64,000 bases of DNA, taken from positions 1 to 64,000 of the forward strand of contig CAZCFO010000001.1 of assembly GCA_964497975.1 (NCBI GenBank), read 5' to 3'. This DNA comes from JABFSS01 sp964497975 (GTDB lineage Bacteria; Patescibacteriota; Gracilibacteria; Peribacterales; Peribacteraceae). The notes below the pieces were generated by a model. That model saw nothing but the letters and a program-made list of their open reading frames with translations. It did not search any database and was not told the origin of the DNA. Position numbers and translations under genes: made by a program. Shown in pieces: positions 33,509 through 40,998 of the stretch; position 1 is the stretch's first letter; each line of letters begins with the position of its first letter.

Positions 33509-34624
33509 ATGATCAATCAGCCGCGCCAGAATGTCGTTCTTCTTACCAGCGGCGGCATCGCGCCGGGGCACAACGCCGGACTTGCGGAAGCGATCTTTCA
33601 GCTGAAGCAGCGGGGCCACCGCATTCTCGGTTCACTGGACGGCTGGGACGGACTGCTCGATGAGGGAAAAATGCGTGACCTCACCGACACGCCCGATGAC
33701 CAACTGAGGGCAATGCGTCTTGCGCCTTCAACCGTCCTGGGAAGCTCGCGCACCAAAATCAAAGAAGAAAGCTATGACCGGGTCCGGCGCGTCATCGAAA
33801 AGTGCAAAATCGACGGCGGCGTCATCCTGGGCGGCGATGACACGATTTTTCAGGCAAATGCGCTGCATGAGGCGGGGGTGCTGCGCTCCAACGCGCTGCC
33901 CAAAACGGTCGACAATGACGTTCACGGCACGGACCTGACGTACGGCTTCCGGACAGCCGCGAACGTCACCTCGGAGCAGATCGCCCGGATGCGGGACGAT
34001 GCCAGGGCGATGCACGGCGTCGCGGTGGTGCAATGCATGGGCAGGCGCGCGGGATGGATCGCATTGCACGGAGGGACCGCGGGCGGGGCGGATATGATCC
34101 TCATTCCCGAGTTTCCGATTCCGGAAGATCGCCTCCTCGCCCGGATTCTGGAATTGCAGGAACGTTCTTCGCGGGAGGGACGGAAAGGCCACGTCGTCAT
34201 CGCCATCGCCGAGGGATACTACGGCGAGGACAAAACTCACACGGACGGCTTCGGCAACGGAGAACTGATTCCTGCGGCGGACACGCTTGGCAAGCTGGTC
34301 AAAGGGAAGCTCCGCCTCAAGGTCATGCCGCAGACGGTGGGATACGGCTCGCGCAACGGGCCTCCCACCGAATTCGACGCGCATCTCGCGGGCCGCATGG
34401 GGGCAGTCGCGGGAGGGCTCGCCGCCGAAGGGCACTACGGATACATGGCATCCCTCCAGGGCAACAACGTGGTGGCCGTGCCGCTCTCGGAGGGCAAAGG
34501 CGGAAGACATGTGCCGGAAGACCTGTACGATCCGGAAACCATGTCGATGCGCCTTGTTCCCAAAAACATTCTCGACGTGATTGCGGACAAGCGGGTCCAA
34601 GTCAACGGAGTGCTGCAAAAATAA
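33509..34624 (+). CDS. phosphofructokinase, pyrophosphate-dependent type
   Basis: Phosphorylates fructose 6-phosphate. 371 residues. Two signature positions indicate PPi instead of ATP as donor: GGDDT at 108-112 (ATP enzymes have GGDGS) and PKTVDND at 131-137 (ATP enzymes have PGTIDND). Other motifs: SGGIAPGHNAG and MGRRAGWIA. TAGTCC ends 7 nt before the ATG. A PPi enzyme makes this step reversible and saves ATP. Confidence 0.9.
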   Translation: MINQPRQNVVLLTSGGIAPGHNAGLAEAIFQLKQRGHRILGSLDGWDGLLDEGKMRDLTDTPDDQLRAMRLAPSTVLGSSRTKIKEESYDRVRRVIEKCKIDGGVILGGDDTIFQANALHEAGVLRSNALPKTVDNDVHGTDLTYGFRTAANVTSEQIARMRDDARAMHGVAVVQCMGRRAGWIALHGGTAGGADMILIPEFPIPEDRLLARILELQERSSREGRKGHVVIAIAEGYYGEDKTHTDGFGNGELIPAADTLGKLVKGKLRLKVMPQTVGYGSRNGPPTEFDAHLAGRMGAVAGGLAAEGHYGYMASLQGNNVVAVPLSEGKGGRHVPEDLYDPETMSMRLVPKNILDVIADKRVQVNGVLQK

Positions 34625-34627
34625 GAA

Positions 34628-34879
34628 CTACTTCCCGCCCCACCTCCACCGCGGCTTCTCGCCTTTCAGATAGCAGACGCCGGTGAGCAGGATGACGACC
34701 AGGAACGTGAAGACGCCCGAGCCGGTGATCGTCTCGCCGGTCGACTGCGACATCCGCTCCATGAGCACCCCGTTGAGCACGATCGCGCCGATCGCGACGG
34801 CCAGCACCAGCCAGCCCTGCCAGGTCGCGGGATACCATCCCCAGCCGTAGCGCTTCGCCTTGAACCAGACTTTTTGCAT
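34628..34879 (-). CDS. small two-helix membrane protein
   Basis: 83 residues with an aromatic N-terminus (WFKAKRYGWGWYPATWQGW) and helices at 22-40 and 56-70. Function unknown; TAGACT ends 6 nt before the ATG. Confidence 0.7.
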   Translation of the reverse strand: MQKVWFKAKRYGWGWYPATWQGWLVLAVAIGAIVLNGVLMERMSQSTGETITGSGVFTFLVVILLTGVCYLKGEKPRWRWGGK

Positions 34880-34896
34880 GACCCCAGTCTACTCCC

Positions 34897-35889
34897 CTAT
34901 CCCAGCAGCGCCGTGGCGACGGCGAAGTAAATCAGCAGACTCAGAATATCCTGCACGATCGTGGCGATCGGCCCGCTTGCATTGGCCGGATCGGAACGGA
35001 AGCAGGTGAACACGTACGGGATGAGAAGTCCGGTGAAAATGGACGAGAGCACTGTGGCAAACATCGCGACGGCGACGGCGACGCTCACGCCGGAATGCGG
35101 ATAGAACACCAGAGTCGCTCCATACAGGAAGACCGCGCAAATGAGCCCCACGGTGGACACCACGATGATCTGCCGGAGCAGATAGCGCGCGAACCGCAGG
35201 TGCCGGTCGACGGCCATGTCGCGGATGATGAACGCCTCCATCTGCGTCCCGACGGCGTCTCCCATGTACACGACCAGCGGCATGAAGGCGGCCAGGACCA
35301 GGTTGTGCGCGATGGTCTGCTCGAAGATGCCCACCACTTTGGCTGCCAGGATGCCCCCCAGAAGACCGATGAGGAGCCATGGAAGGCGATGGAGAACCGA
35401 GCGCCAGAGCGGCATCGTCAGGACGTTGTCAAACAGCGGATGCATGCCGTCGACGCCCGCGCCCTGCAGCATGGCATCGTGCGTCTGCTTGTAGAGGAGA
35501 TGCAGCAGCGCGTCGCCCGTGATGACGCCCAAAAACGTCCGGTCATGATCGACCACCGGCACCTCCTTGATGCCGTTGCGCATGGCCACATGCGCGGCCT
35601 CGCTCTGGTGGCGGCCGGGATGCACCCAAAACAGCCCCGTCCGCGTGCAGACGTCTCCGACCGCGGCGGAGGGCTTCGCTCGGAAGAGTTCGTGCAGCGA
35701 AATGACGCCCGTCAGTTTGCGGCTGTCGTCGAGCACGTAGACGTACTGCAGCGAATCAAACGTATCCGCGTGCCGTTCCAGCGTCTGCCAGATATCCGCG
35801 ACGGTCACGTCCGGCATCGCCGTGGGCACTTTCGACGTCATGCCGTGATGCGGGGTGTTTCCGCGGGCGGTACGGGAGGGGTGATGCAT
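34897..35889 (-). CDS. mgtE: MgtE-type magnesium transporter (short form)
   Basis: 330 residues: a CBS-domain pair (residues about 25-150) and five C-terminal helices with the MgtE pore motifs VVYMGDAVGTQ and SDPANASGPIATIVQD. The N-terminal superhelical Mg2+-sensing domain of full MgtE is missing. TATACT ends 7 nt before the ATG. Confidence 0.88.
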   Translation of the reverse strand: MHHPSRTARGNTPHHGMTSKVPTAMPDVTVADIWQTLERHADTFDSLQYVYVLDDSRKLTGVISLHELFRAKPSAAVGDVCTRTGLFWVHPGRHQSEAAHVAMRNGIKEVPVVDHDRTFLGVITGDALLHLLYKQTHDAMLQGAGVDGMHPLFDNVLTMPLWRSVLHRLPWLLIGLLGGILAAKVVGIFEQTIAHNLVLAAFMPLVVYMGDAVGTQMEAFIIRDMAVDRHLRFARYLLRQIIVVSTVGLICAVFLYGATLVFYPHSGVSVAVAVAMFATVLSSIFTGLLIPYVFTCFRSDPANASGPIATIVQDILSLLIYFAVATALLG

Positions 35890-35929
35890 TCCCTACAGTA
35901 TAGCCCATTTTGAAGCGCGGCGCATGGCG

Positions 35930-36103
35930 TTATCGCTGCGGCACCGGAGCCCGCGCCGTCCGCTGTTCGGCGTAGCCTTTGCGCTCGTGCTCGTGCATCT
36001 GCTGGTTGTTCTGCCGAGCGATCTCCTGCTTCGATTTTTCCTGCTGGATTCTCTTCTGCCCCTCCATCTGTTCATGGCGCTTGTCGAGTTCCTGGGTGTG
36101 CAT
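35930..36103 (-). CDS. possible 57-residue Gln/Glu/Lys-rich protein
   Basis: MHTQELDKRHEQMEGQKRI...: a single charged helix. Neither promoter nor ribosome site stands out. Uncertain gene. Confidence 0.4.
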   Translation of the reverse strand: MHTQELDKRHEQMEGQKRIQQEKSKQEIARQNNQQMHEHERKGYAEQRTARAPVPQR

Positions 36104-36216
36104 AGAAAAAAGAGGGAAAGGACACAAGGAAGACGTGCGTGCAGGGGGCGCCTTACGGTGCTTTACCCCAACCGGGCGTTTTCCGGACGTCCGCGCCGGG
36201 GTATGCTCTCCGCAGT

Positions 36217-36301
36217 GCCGAAGTGGCGGAATTGGTAGACGCGCACGACTCAAAATCGTGTTCCGCAAGGAATGTGGGTTCGATTCCCACCTTCGGCACC
36301 A
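36217..36301 (+). tRNA. tRNA-Leu (anticodon CAA)
   Basis: Class II tRNA with long variable arm: acceptor GCCGAAG/CTTCGGC, anticodon stem CACGA/TCGTG around CTCAAAA, T arm GTGGG-TTCGATT-CCCAC, encoded CCA. The next gene starts 17 bases downstream. Confidence 0.96.
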
Positions 36302-36318
36302 TTGCTACACTCCCCGCC

Positions 36319-37032
36319 ATGCCCAATCCCGTCCTCATCATCGTCAACGAATCGCACGAAGGCCCGGGGCTTCTCGGCCACATCCTGACCGAGAACGGCA
36401 TCCCGTCCGAAGTGATCGATCTGAACGCCGGCGACGTGATCCCCGACGTGCGGGACTATTCGGCGCTGATCATCATGGGCGGCACCGACAGCGCCAATGA
36501 CGAGACGGCGAAGATGAAGAACGAACTGGAAAAAGTGCAGGAAGCGATGGACGCCCGGCTCCCCTGCTTCGGCGTGTGCCTGGGTCTCCAGGTGCTCGTG
36601 AAAGCCGCGGGCGGGACCGTGGTGAAGAACGACGTGCGCGAAGTCGGCTTCCGCGACCCGTCCGGGGAACCGTTCTGCGTGGACGTGACGGAGGAAGGCA
36701 AAAAGGACCCGCTGATGGCCGGCCTGCCCGACGTCCTCCCGATGTTCCACCTGCACGGGGAGACGGTGGAGCTCACCAAGAAGATGGCGCTGCTCGCGTC
36801 GGGAGAGTGGTGCGTGAACCAGATCGTGCGCATCGCCCCCACCGTGTACGGCATGCAGGGGCACCTGGAGCTGACCGACGAGATGTTCCGCGTCTGGTGC
36901 GAGGAGAACGCCTGGCTCAAAGAGTGTCATAAGGCCCTTTTGGAGGACCATTGGGCCGAGCGGAAAGAGGAAATGGAGAGTACAATCCGTACTCTCTTCG
37001 GCAACTTCCTCGGAATTGCCGGCCTCCTCTGA
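36319..37032 (+). CDS. class I glutamine amidotransferase
   Basis: 237 residues of the GuaA/GMP-synthase glutaminase type: nucleophile in CFGVCLGLQVL (Cys87) and GMQGHLELT with His182/Glu184. It would release ammonia from glutamine; the partner synthetase is not fused. It is only 3 bases before murL, so an operon role in cell wall precursor synthesis is possible. TACACT ends 7 nt before the ATG. Confidence 0.85.
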   Translation: MPNPVLIIVNESHEGPGLLGHILTENGIPSEVIDLNAGDVIPDVRDYSALIIMGGTDSANDETAKMKNELEKVQEAMDARLPCFGVCLGLQVLVKAAGGTVVKNDVREVGFRDPSGEPFCVDVTEEGKKDPLMAGLPDVLPMFHLHGETVELTKKMALLASGEWCVNQIVRIAPTVYGMQGHLELTDEMFRVWCEENAWLKECHKALLEDHWAERKEEMESTIRTLFGNFLGIAGLL

Positions 37033-37035
37033 TCC

Positions 37036-38475
37036 ATGAAGCAATACTCGACGTTCATCTTCGACTCCTACGCGTGGAATCCGGAAAAAAGCGCGGTGGA
37101 GCTGCGCTACTGCCTCGATGACGGGGTGACATTCACCGAGACGCTGACGTTCCCCTACGCGCCGCCGCTGTCGCTCGAAAAGTCCGGGGAATTCGACCGG
37201 GCGATGTTCGCGTTGCACCTCATCGGCGGCATCAGCTACTACAAAACCTGCCTGCCCAAAACCATCGAGATCCGCTCGGGATCGCTGACGGGGACCCAGG
37301 CGGAATTCTGGAACTCCGTGTACGAGAACGGCCTGGGGGAATTCTTTTTCAAGAATGATATTGATTTCAGCGGGCTCATCCGATTTCCCAGTGAACAAGT
37401 GGAAAGTGAAAAGTTGAAAGTGGAAAGTACCGCCGAAAATACTTCCCATTTACCGCTTTCCACTTTCAACTCACGTCTGCTCGTCCCGCTGGGCGGCGGC
37501 AAGGATTCCATCGTCACCGCGGAGCTCCTGCGCGGCAAAGCGGACATCACCCTCTTCCGCATGGGCGGCCATCCGCTGATCGAGGAACTCGCGCACGTGA
37601 GCGGCCTGCCGCTCATCACCATCAAGCGCGCGCTGTCGCCGGAACTCTTCAACCTGAACGCGCAGGGCGCCCTCAACGGGCACGTGCCGATCACCGCGTA
37701 CCTCTCGTTCGTGACGATCCTCGTGGCGCTGCTGCATGAATTCGACGGCGTGGTGCTGAGCAACGAGCGCAGCGCGAACGTGGGGAACGTGCAATTCCGC
37801 GGCAAGGAAATCAACCACCAGTGGAGCAAGTCGCTGGAGTTCGAGCGCGCGTTCCAGGACTACGTCCGGACCTTCATCACCGGAGATGTGGGCTACTTCA
37901 GCCTCCTGCGGCCCCTGAGCGAGCTGAAGATCGCCGAGATCTTCACCGCGCATCCGCAGTACTTCCCCTGCACCACGAGCTGCAACACCAACTGGAAGAT
38001 CCTCGGAAAGAAAGACAAGAATGCAGAGGAGGAACCGGGCGCTGTACGGAACCGGAGCGCAGCGAGTGATTCTGGCGCCGCCATGAACCGGAGCGCAGCG
38101 ACTGGTTCATGGTGTGCGAAATGCCCCAAGTGCGCCTTCGTCTTCGCTCTCTACGCCGCCTTCCTGCCAAAGGCGCAGCTGCTGGAGATCTTCGGGAGGA
38201 ATCTGTTCAACGACGACTGGCTGACCGGGCTTTACCAGGAACTGCTGGGCGAGCACGGCCACAAGCCCTTTGAATGCGTGGGCACCCCGGAGGAGACGAA
38301 AGCCGCGTTTCTGCTCGCGCACAGGAAAGGCGAGCTGGAGGACAGCGTCATCATGAAGATGTTTGTGAATAGCGTCCTGCCGACGATCAAAAAACCCGAT
38401 GCGCTCATCACAGAAGCACTGACGCCAGTGAAGGACCACGCCATTCCGAAGGAATTCCAGGATCTTGTTCTCTGA
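37036..38475 (+). CDS. murL: UDP-MurNAc-L-Ala-L-Glu epimerase (MurL)
   Basis: Inverts the L-glutamate attached to UDP-MurNAc-L-Ala to D-glutamate, using ATP. 479 residues; the PP-loop GGGKDS is at 153-158, followed by the NERSANVGN and CTTSCNTNWK segments and CAKCPKCAFVF. The call rests on the PP-loop layout together with murD 15 bases downstream, the arrangement known for MurD2-MurL. Two repeats are inserted in frame: a word-palindrome at residues about 121-146, just before the PP-loop, and an R3-type hairpin pair at about 335-360, just before the CAKC motif. Confidence 0.85.
   Translation: MKQYSTFIFDSYAWNPEKSAVELRYCLDDGVTFTETLTFPYAPPLSLEKSGEFDRAMFALHLIGGISYYKTCLPKTIEIRSGSLTGTQAEFWNSVYENGLGEFFFKNDIDFSGLIRFPSEQVESEKLKVESTAENTSHLPLSTFNSRLLVPLGGGKDSIVTAELLRGKADITLFRMGGHPLIEELAHVSGLPLITIKRALSPELFNLNAQGALNGHVPITAYLSFVTILVALLHEFDGVVLSNERSANVGNVQFRGKEINHQWSKSLEFERAFQDYVRTFITGDVGYFSLLRPLSELKIAEIFTAHPQYFPCTTSCNTNWKILGKKDKNAEEEPGAVRNRSAASDSGAAMNRSAATGSWCAKCPKCAFVFALYAAFLPKAQLLEIFGRNLFNDDWLTGLYQELLGEHGHKPFECVGTPEETKAAFLLAHRKGELEDSVIMKMFVNSVLPTIKKPDALITEALTPVKDHAIPKEFQDLVL
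37398..37472. repeat. word-palindrome inside murL (GTGGAAAGTGAAAAG words)
   Basis: Left arm 37398-37428, right arm 37441-37472. Translated as SEKLKVES...HLPLSTFNS without a stop in either arm. Confidence 0.9.
38050..38114. repeat. R3-type repeat pair inside murL
   Basis: Two copies of GAACCGGAGCGCAGCGA, the second inside a CCATGAACC...GGTTCATGG hairpin, like the tRNA-Val repeats. Read as RNRSAASDSGAAMNRSAATGS. Confidence 0.85.
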
Positions 38476-38490
38476 TTCCGCAATCGGACC

Positions 38491-39780
38491 ATGCTGCGCA
38501 TTCAGGATCTCAACGGCAAGAAGATCTGCATCCTCGGCTTCGGCAAAGAGGGTCGGGCGATGCTCGACGTTCTTGAAAAGAATTGTTCGGGTACGGAGAT
38601 CACGATTGCCGACAAGAATACTGAATTACGAATTACGAATTATGAATCCCAGTCAGGAGACGCGTATCTGAATGATCTTTCCCGCTTCGACATAATCATT
38701 AAATCCCCGGGAATTCCTCCACAGCCCCAATTCGCGGCGGTGAAGGACAAGATGACGTCGTCCACGCAGATCTTCCTGGACACCGTGCAGGACACAGGGG
38801 TCACGGTGATCGGCGTGACGGGCTCCAAGGGCAAGAGCACGACGTCGACGCTCATCTATGAGCTTCTGAAGGCTGCCGGAAAGGACGTCCTCCTGGTCGG
38901 AAACATCGGCGAGCCGGCGATCGCGCATCTGGACGACGCGGTGCCCGGAAAGATCTTCGTGCTGGAAATGAGCAGCTACCAGCTGATGGACCTGCGGACG
39001 AGCCCCCACATCGCGGTCGTCACGAGCTTCTTCCCCGAGCATCTGGATTATCATGGATCACTCGAGGCGTACCACGATGCCAAGAAGAACATCGCGAAAT
39101 TCCAGGCCCCCCACGATGCCGTGTTTTTCAACGACCGGTCCGATGGCGCGCGGGCGATCGCCATGGAGAGCAAGGGGACGCGGACGCCCTTCACAGCCGA
39201 TGACTGCCCGGTGCGGCCGGAGGAGATGAAGCTGCTCGGCGAGCACAATCGCGGCAACGTCGCCGGAGCCTTCAAAGTCGGCCTCCATTGCGGACTGGCG
39301 CCCCGGCAGATGCTGCCCGTTCTCCGGACGTTCCAGGGACTCCCCCACCGCCTGCAGTCGCTGGGAGTGCAGGACGGCATTGAATGGATCGACGATGCCA
39401 TCTCCACGACGCCCGAATCGACGATCGCGGCGCTCGATGCGCTGGGCGACCGCGTCGCGACGGTCATTCTGGGGGGCCAGGACCGAGGGAATGATTTCAC
39501 CGGACTCGCGGAGAGGATCAGAACCTCATCCGTGAAGACCGTGATCCTCTTCCCTGGCAGCGGACCGAGGATCCGGACTGCCATCGGCGACGCGCGAGCC
39601 GACGTCTGCTTCCACGAAGCCGATTCGATGGAAAAAGCCGTCGATCTCGCGAAGAAGAACACGATGGAGGGGAAGATCGTCCTGCTCTCCACGGCCTCGC
39701 CCAGCTACAACATGTTCAAGAATTTCGAAGAGAAAGGCGCTTCTTTTGCTCGCTGTGTAGCCAAAAAAATGGTATACTAG
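38491..39780 (+). CDS. murD: Mur ligase MurD/MurD2 (UDP-MurNAc-L-Ala: glutamate ligase)
   Basis: Adds glutamate to UDP-MurNAc-L-Ala with ATP. 429 residues: ATP loop GVTGSKGKSTTS, SYQLMDL, HLDYHGSLEAYHDAK, and the C-terminal GGQDRGNDF. Next to murL it is expected to add L-glutamate (MurD2 type) instead of D-glutamate; the specificity residues cannot be assigned here. A single arm of GAATTACGAATTACG words (38617-38650) is inserted near the N-terminus (ELRITNYESQ). Confidence 0.92.
   Translation: MLRIQDLNGKKICILGFGKEGRAMLDVLEKNCSGTEITIADKNTELRITNYESQSGDAYLNDLSRFDIIIKSPGIPPQPQFAAVKDKMTSSTQIFLDTVQDTGVTVIGVTGSKGKSTTSTLIYELLKAAGKDVLLVGNIGEPAIAHLDDAVPGKIFVLEMSSYQLMDLRTSPHIAVVTSFFPEHLDYHGSLEAYHDAKKNIAKFQAPHDAVFFNDRSDGARAIAMESKGTRTPFTADDCPVRPEEMKLLGEHNRGNVAGAFKVGLHCGLAPRQMLPVLRTFQGLPHRLQSLGVQDGIEWIDDAISTTPESTIAALDALGDRVATVILGGQDRGNDFTGLAERIRTSSVKTVILFPGSGPRIRTAIGDARADVCFHEADSMEKAVDLAKKNTMEGKIVLLSTASPSYNMFKNFEEKGASFARCVAKKMVY
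38617..38650. repeat. single word-repeat arm inside murD
   Basis: CTGAATTACGAATTACGAAT-type words; same word family as 16795-16862. No complementary arm nearby. Confidence 0.75.
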
Positions 39781-39787
39781 AGGGGAA

Positions 39788-40351
39788 ATGACACAAACAA
39801 TCGCCCGGTATCCGCGCCTGCTGCTGCTGAGCTGCTCGTTCGCGTCGGCATACGTTCTGTACCACTTGGGCTACTTCGATATGTTCCGGGAGCCGCTGAG
39901 CGACCACCGGTATGCATCGGCGTTCCTGGGGGGGCTCCTCTTCAGCTTTGGCTTCACGGCTCCGTTCGGGCTGGCGATCTTCGCGGAGATCGGGCCGTCC
40001 ATCAATCCGGTCCTCGGCGCACTGCTCGGGGGCTTCGGCGCGCTGCTCACCGACATGTGCATCTTCGAACTCGCCCGCTTCTCCATCTTCGTCGACGAAC
40101 TGCACCGCCTGCGCGAAAGCACGCTGCTGCGGCGGCTGCACGCGCTGTTGCATCACAAAAACGTGTCCGAGCGGTTCCGTCATTATCTCCTGTGGTCCGT
40201 CGCGGGGCTCGCCATCGCGTCGCCGTTCCCGGACGAAATCGGCGTGACGCTCCTGAGCGGCGTCGCGGACATCGACGGCCGGAAATTCGGCGTCTTCTGC
40301 TGGGCACTCAATACGCTGGGCGTCCTGGCCGTTCTCCTGCTGGCCAGCTGA
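39788..40351 (+). CDS. unknown membrane protein (about 4 helices)
   Basis: 187 residues with GLLFSFGFTAPFGLAIFAEI and a second helix pair near the C-terminus (HYLLWSVAGLAIASPFPDEIGV). Similar in layout to small permease-like proteins; not identified. TATACT and the murD stop overlap 9 nt before its ATG. Confidence 0.75.
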   Translation: MTQTIARYPRLLLLSCSFASAYVLYHLGYFDMFREPLSDHRYASAFLGGLLFSFGFTAPFGLAIFAEIGPSINPVLGALLGGFGALLTDMCIFELARFSIFVDELHRLRESTLLRRLHALLHHKNVSERFRHYLLWSVAGLAIASPFPDEIGVTLLSGVADIDGRKFGVFCWALNTLGVLAVLLLAS

Positions 40352-40354
40352 GGA

Positions 40355-40909
40355 CTACTGCGCGGATCCTCCTCCCACGATCACCTTCGCCGCGCGGAGT
40401 ATTTTCCCGTTGAGTTCGTAGCCGTCATCGATCACATCGATGATCTCGCCTTCTTTCCCCTTCCCGATGGTGACGACGTCATGCCGGGCGGTATCCACCT
40501 GTCGCCCCTTCGCTTCCATTTTCTTCAGCCCCATCTCGCCCATCGTGCGCACCAGGTTCTGCTCGATCGCCAGCACCCCTTTGACCCATTCATGATCTTT
40601 CAGATCGGCCGGCAGATGCTGAAAGGCGCGCTGGAAGTTATCGATGAGGGGCAACAGCCTGATGATGACGGACTCCGCGGCGAATTTGCGGAGATCGTCG
40701 CTGTCCTTCTGCATGCGGATTTTGGCGTTCTGCAGGTCCGCCTGCGCGCGGCCGGCCAGGTCGGTCATCTGCTGGAGCTTCGCCGTGAGTTCCTTCACCT
40801 GCGTCTCGAGGGCGAGAAGCCGCGTGTCATCGGCGGGACCGGACGGCTTCCCGTGACCCGTGCCCGGGGCGCCCGAGGCCGGTGGCGGCTGAGGAGGGTT
40901 GGATGGCAT
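40355..40909 (-). CDS. grpE: GrpE nucleotide exchange factor
   Basis: Releases ADP from DnaK. 184 residues: Pro-rich N-terminus, long coiled coil (LLALETQVKELTAKLQQM), four-helix part and beta wing ending in YELNGKILRAAKVIV. dnaK and dnaJ are not adjacent. TATCAT ends 7 nt before the ATG at 40909, which is preferred to the longer frame through the palindrome. Confidence 0.93.
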   Translation of the reverse strand: MPSNPPQPPPASGAPGTGHGKPSGPADDTRLLALETQVKELTAKLQQMTDLAGRAQADLQNAKIRMQKDSDDLRKFAAESVIIRLLPLIDNFQRAFQHLPADLKDHEWVKGVLAIEQNLVRTMGEMGLKKMEAKGRQVDTARHDVVTIGKGKEGEIIDVIDDGYELNGKILRAAKVIVGGGSAQ

Positions 40910-40924
40910 CGTCATGATGATAGC

Positions 40925-40998
40925 AAAACTCACAACGTTCAGTGCACAACTCACAAAAAAATTGTGAATTCGACCCTTGTGGGTTGTGAATTTCACCC
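40925..40998. repeat. word-palindrome: ACTCACAACGTTC / TTGTGGGTTGTGAA
   Basis: Left arm 40927-40964, right arm 40961-40998. The words match the element at 45306-45376. It covers the PEPC stop codon and the region just before grpE. Confidence 0.85.

Noticed and set aside
35924..36238. 104-codon plus-strand frame before tRNA-Leu
   Set aside because: Opposite strand reads a more natural small helical protein, and this frame runs into the tRNA.
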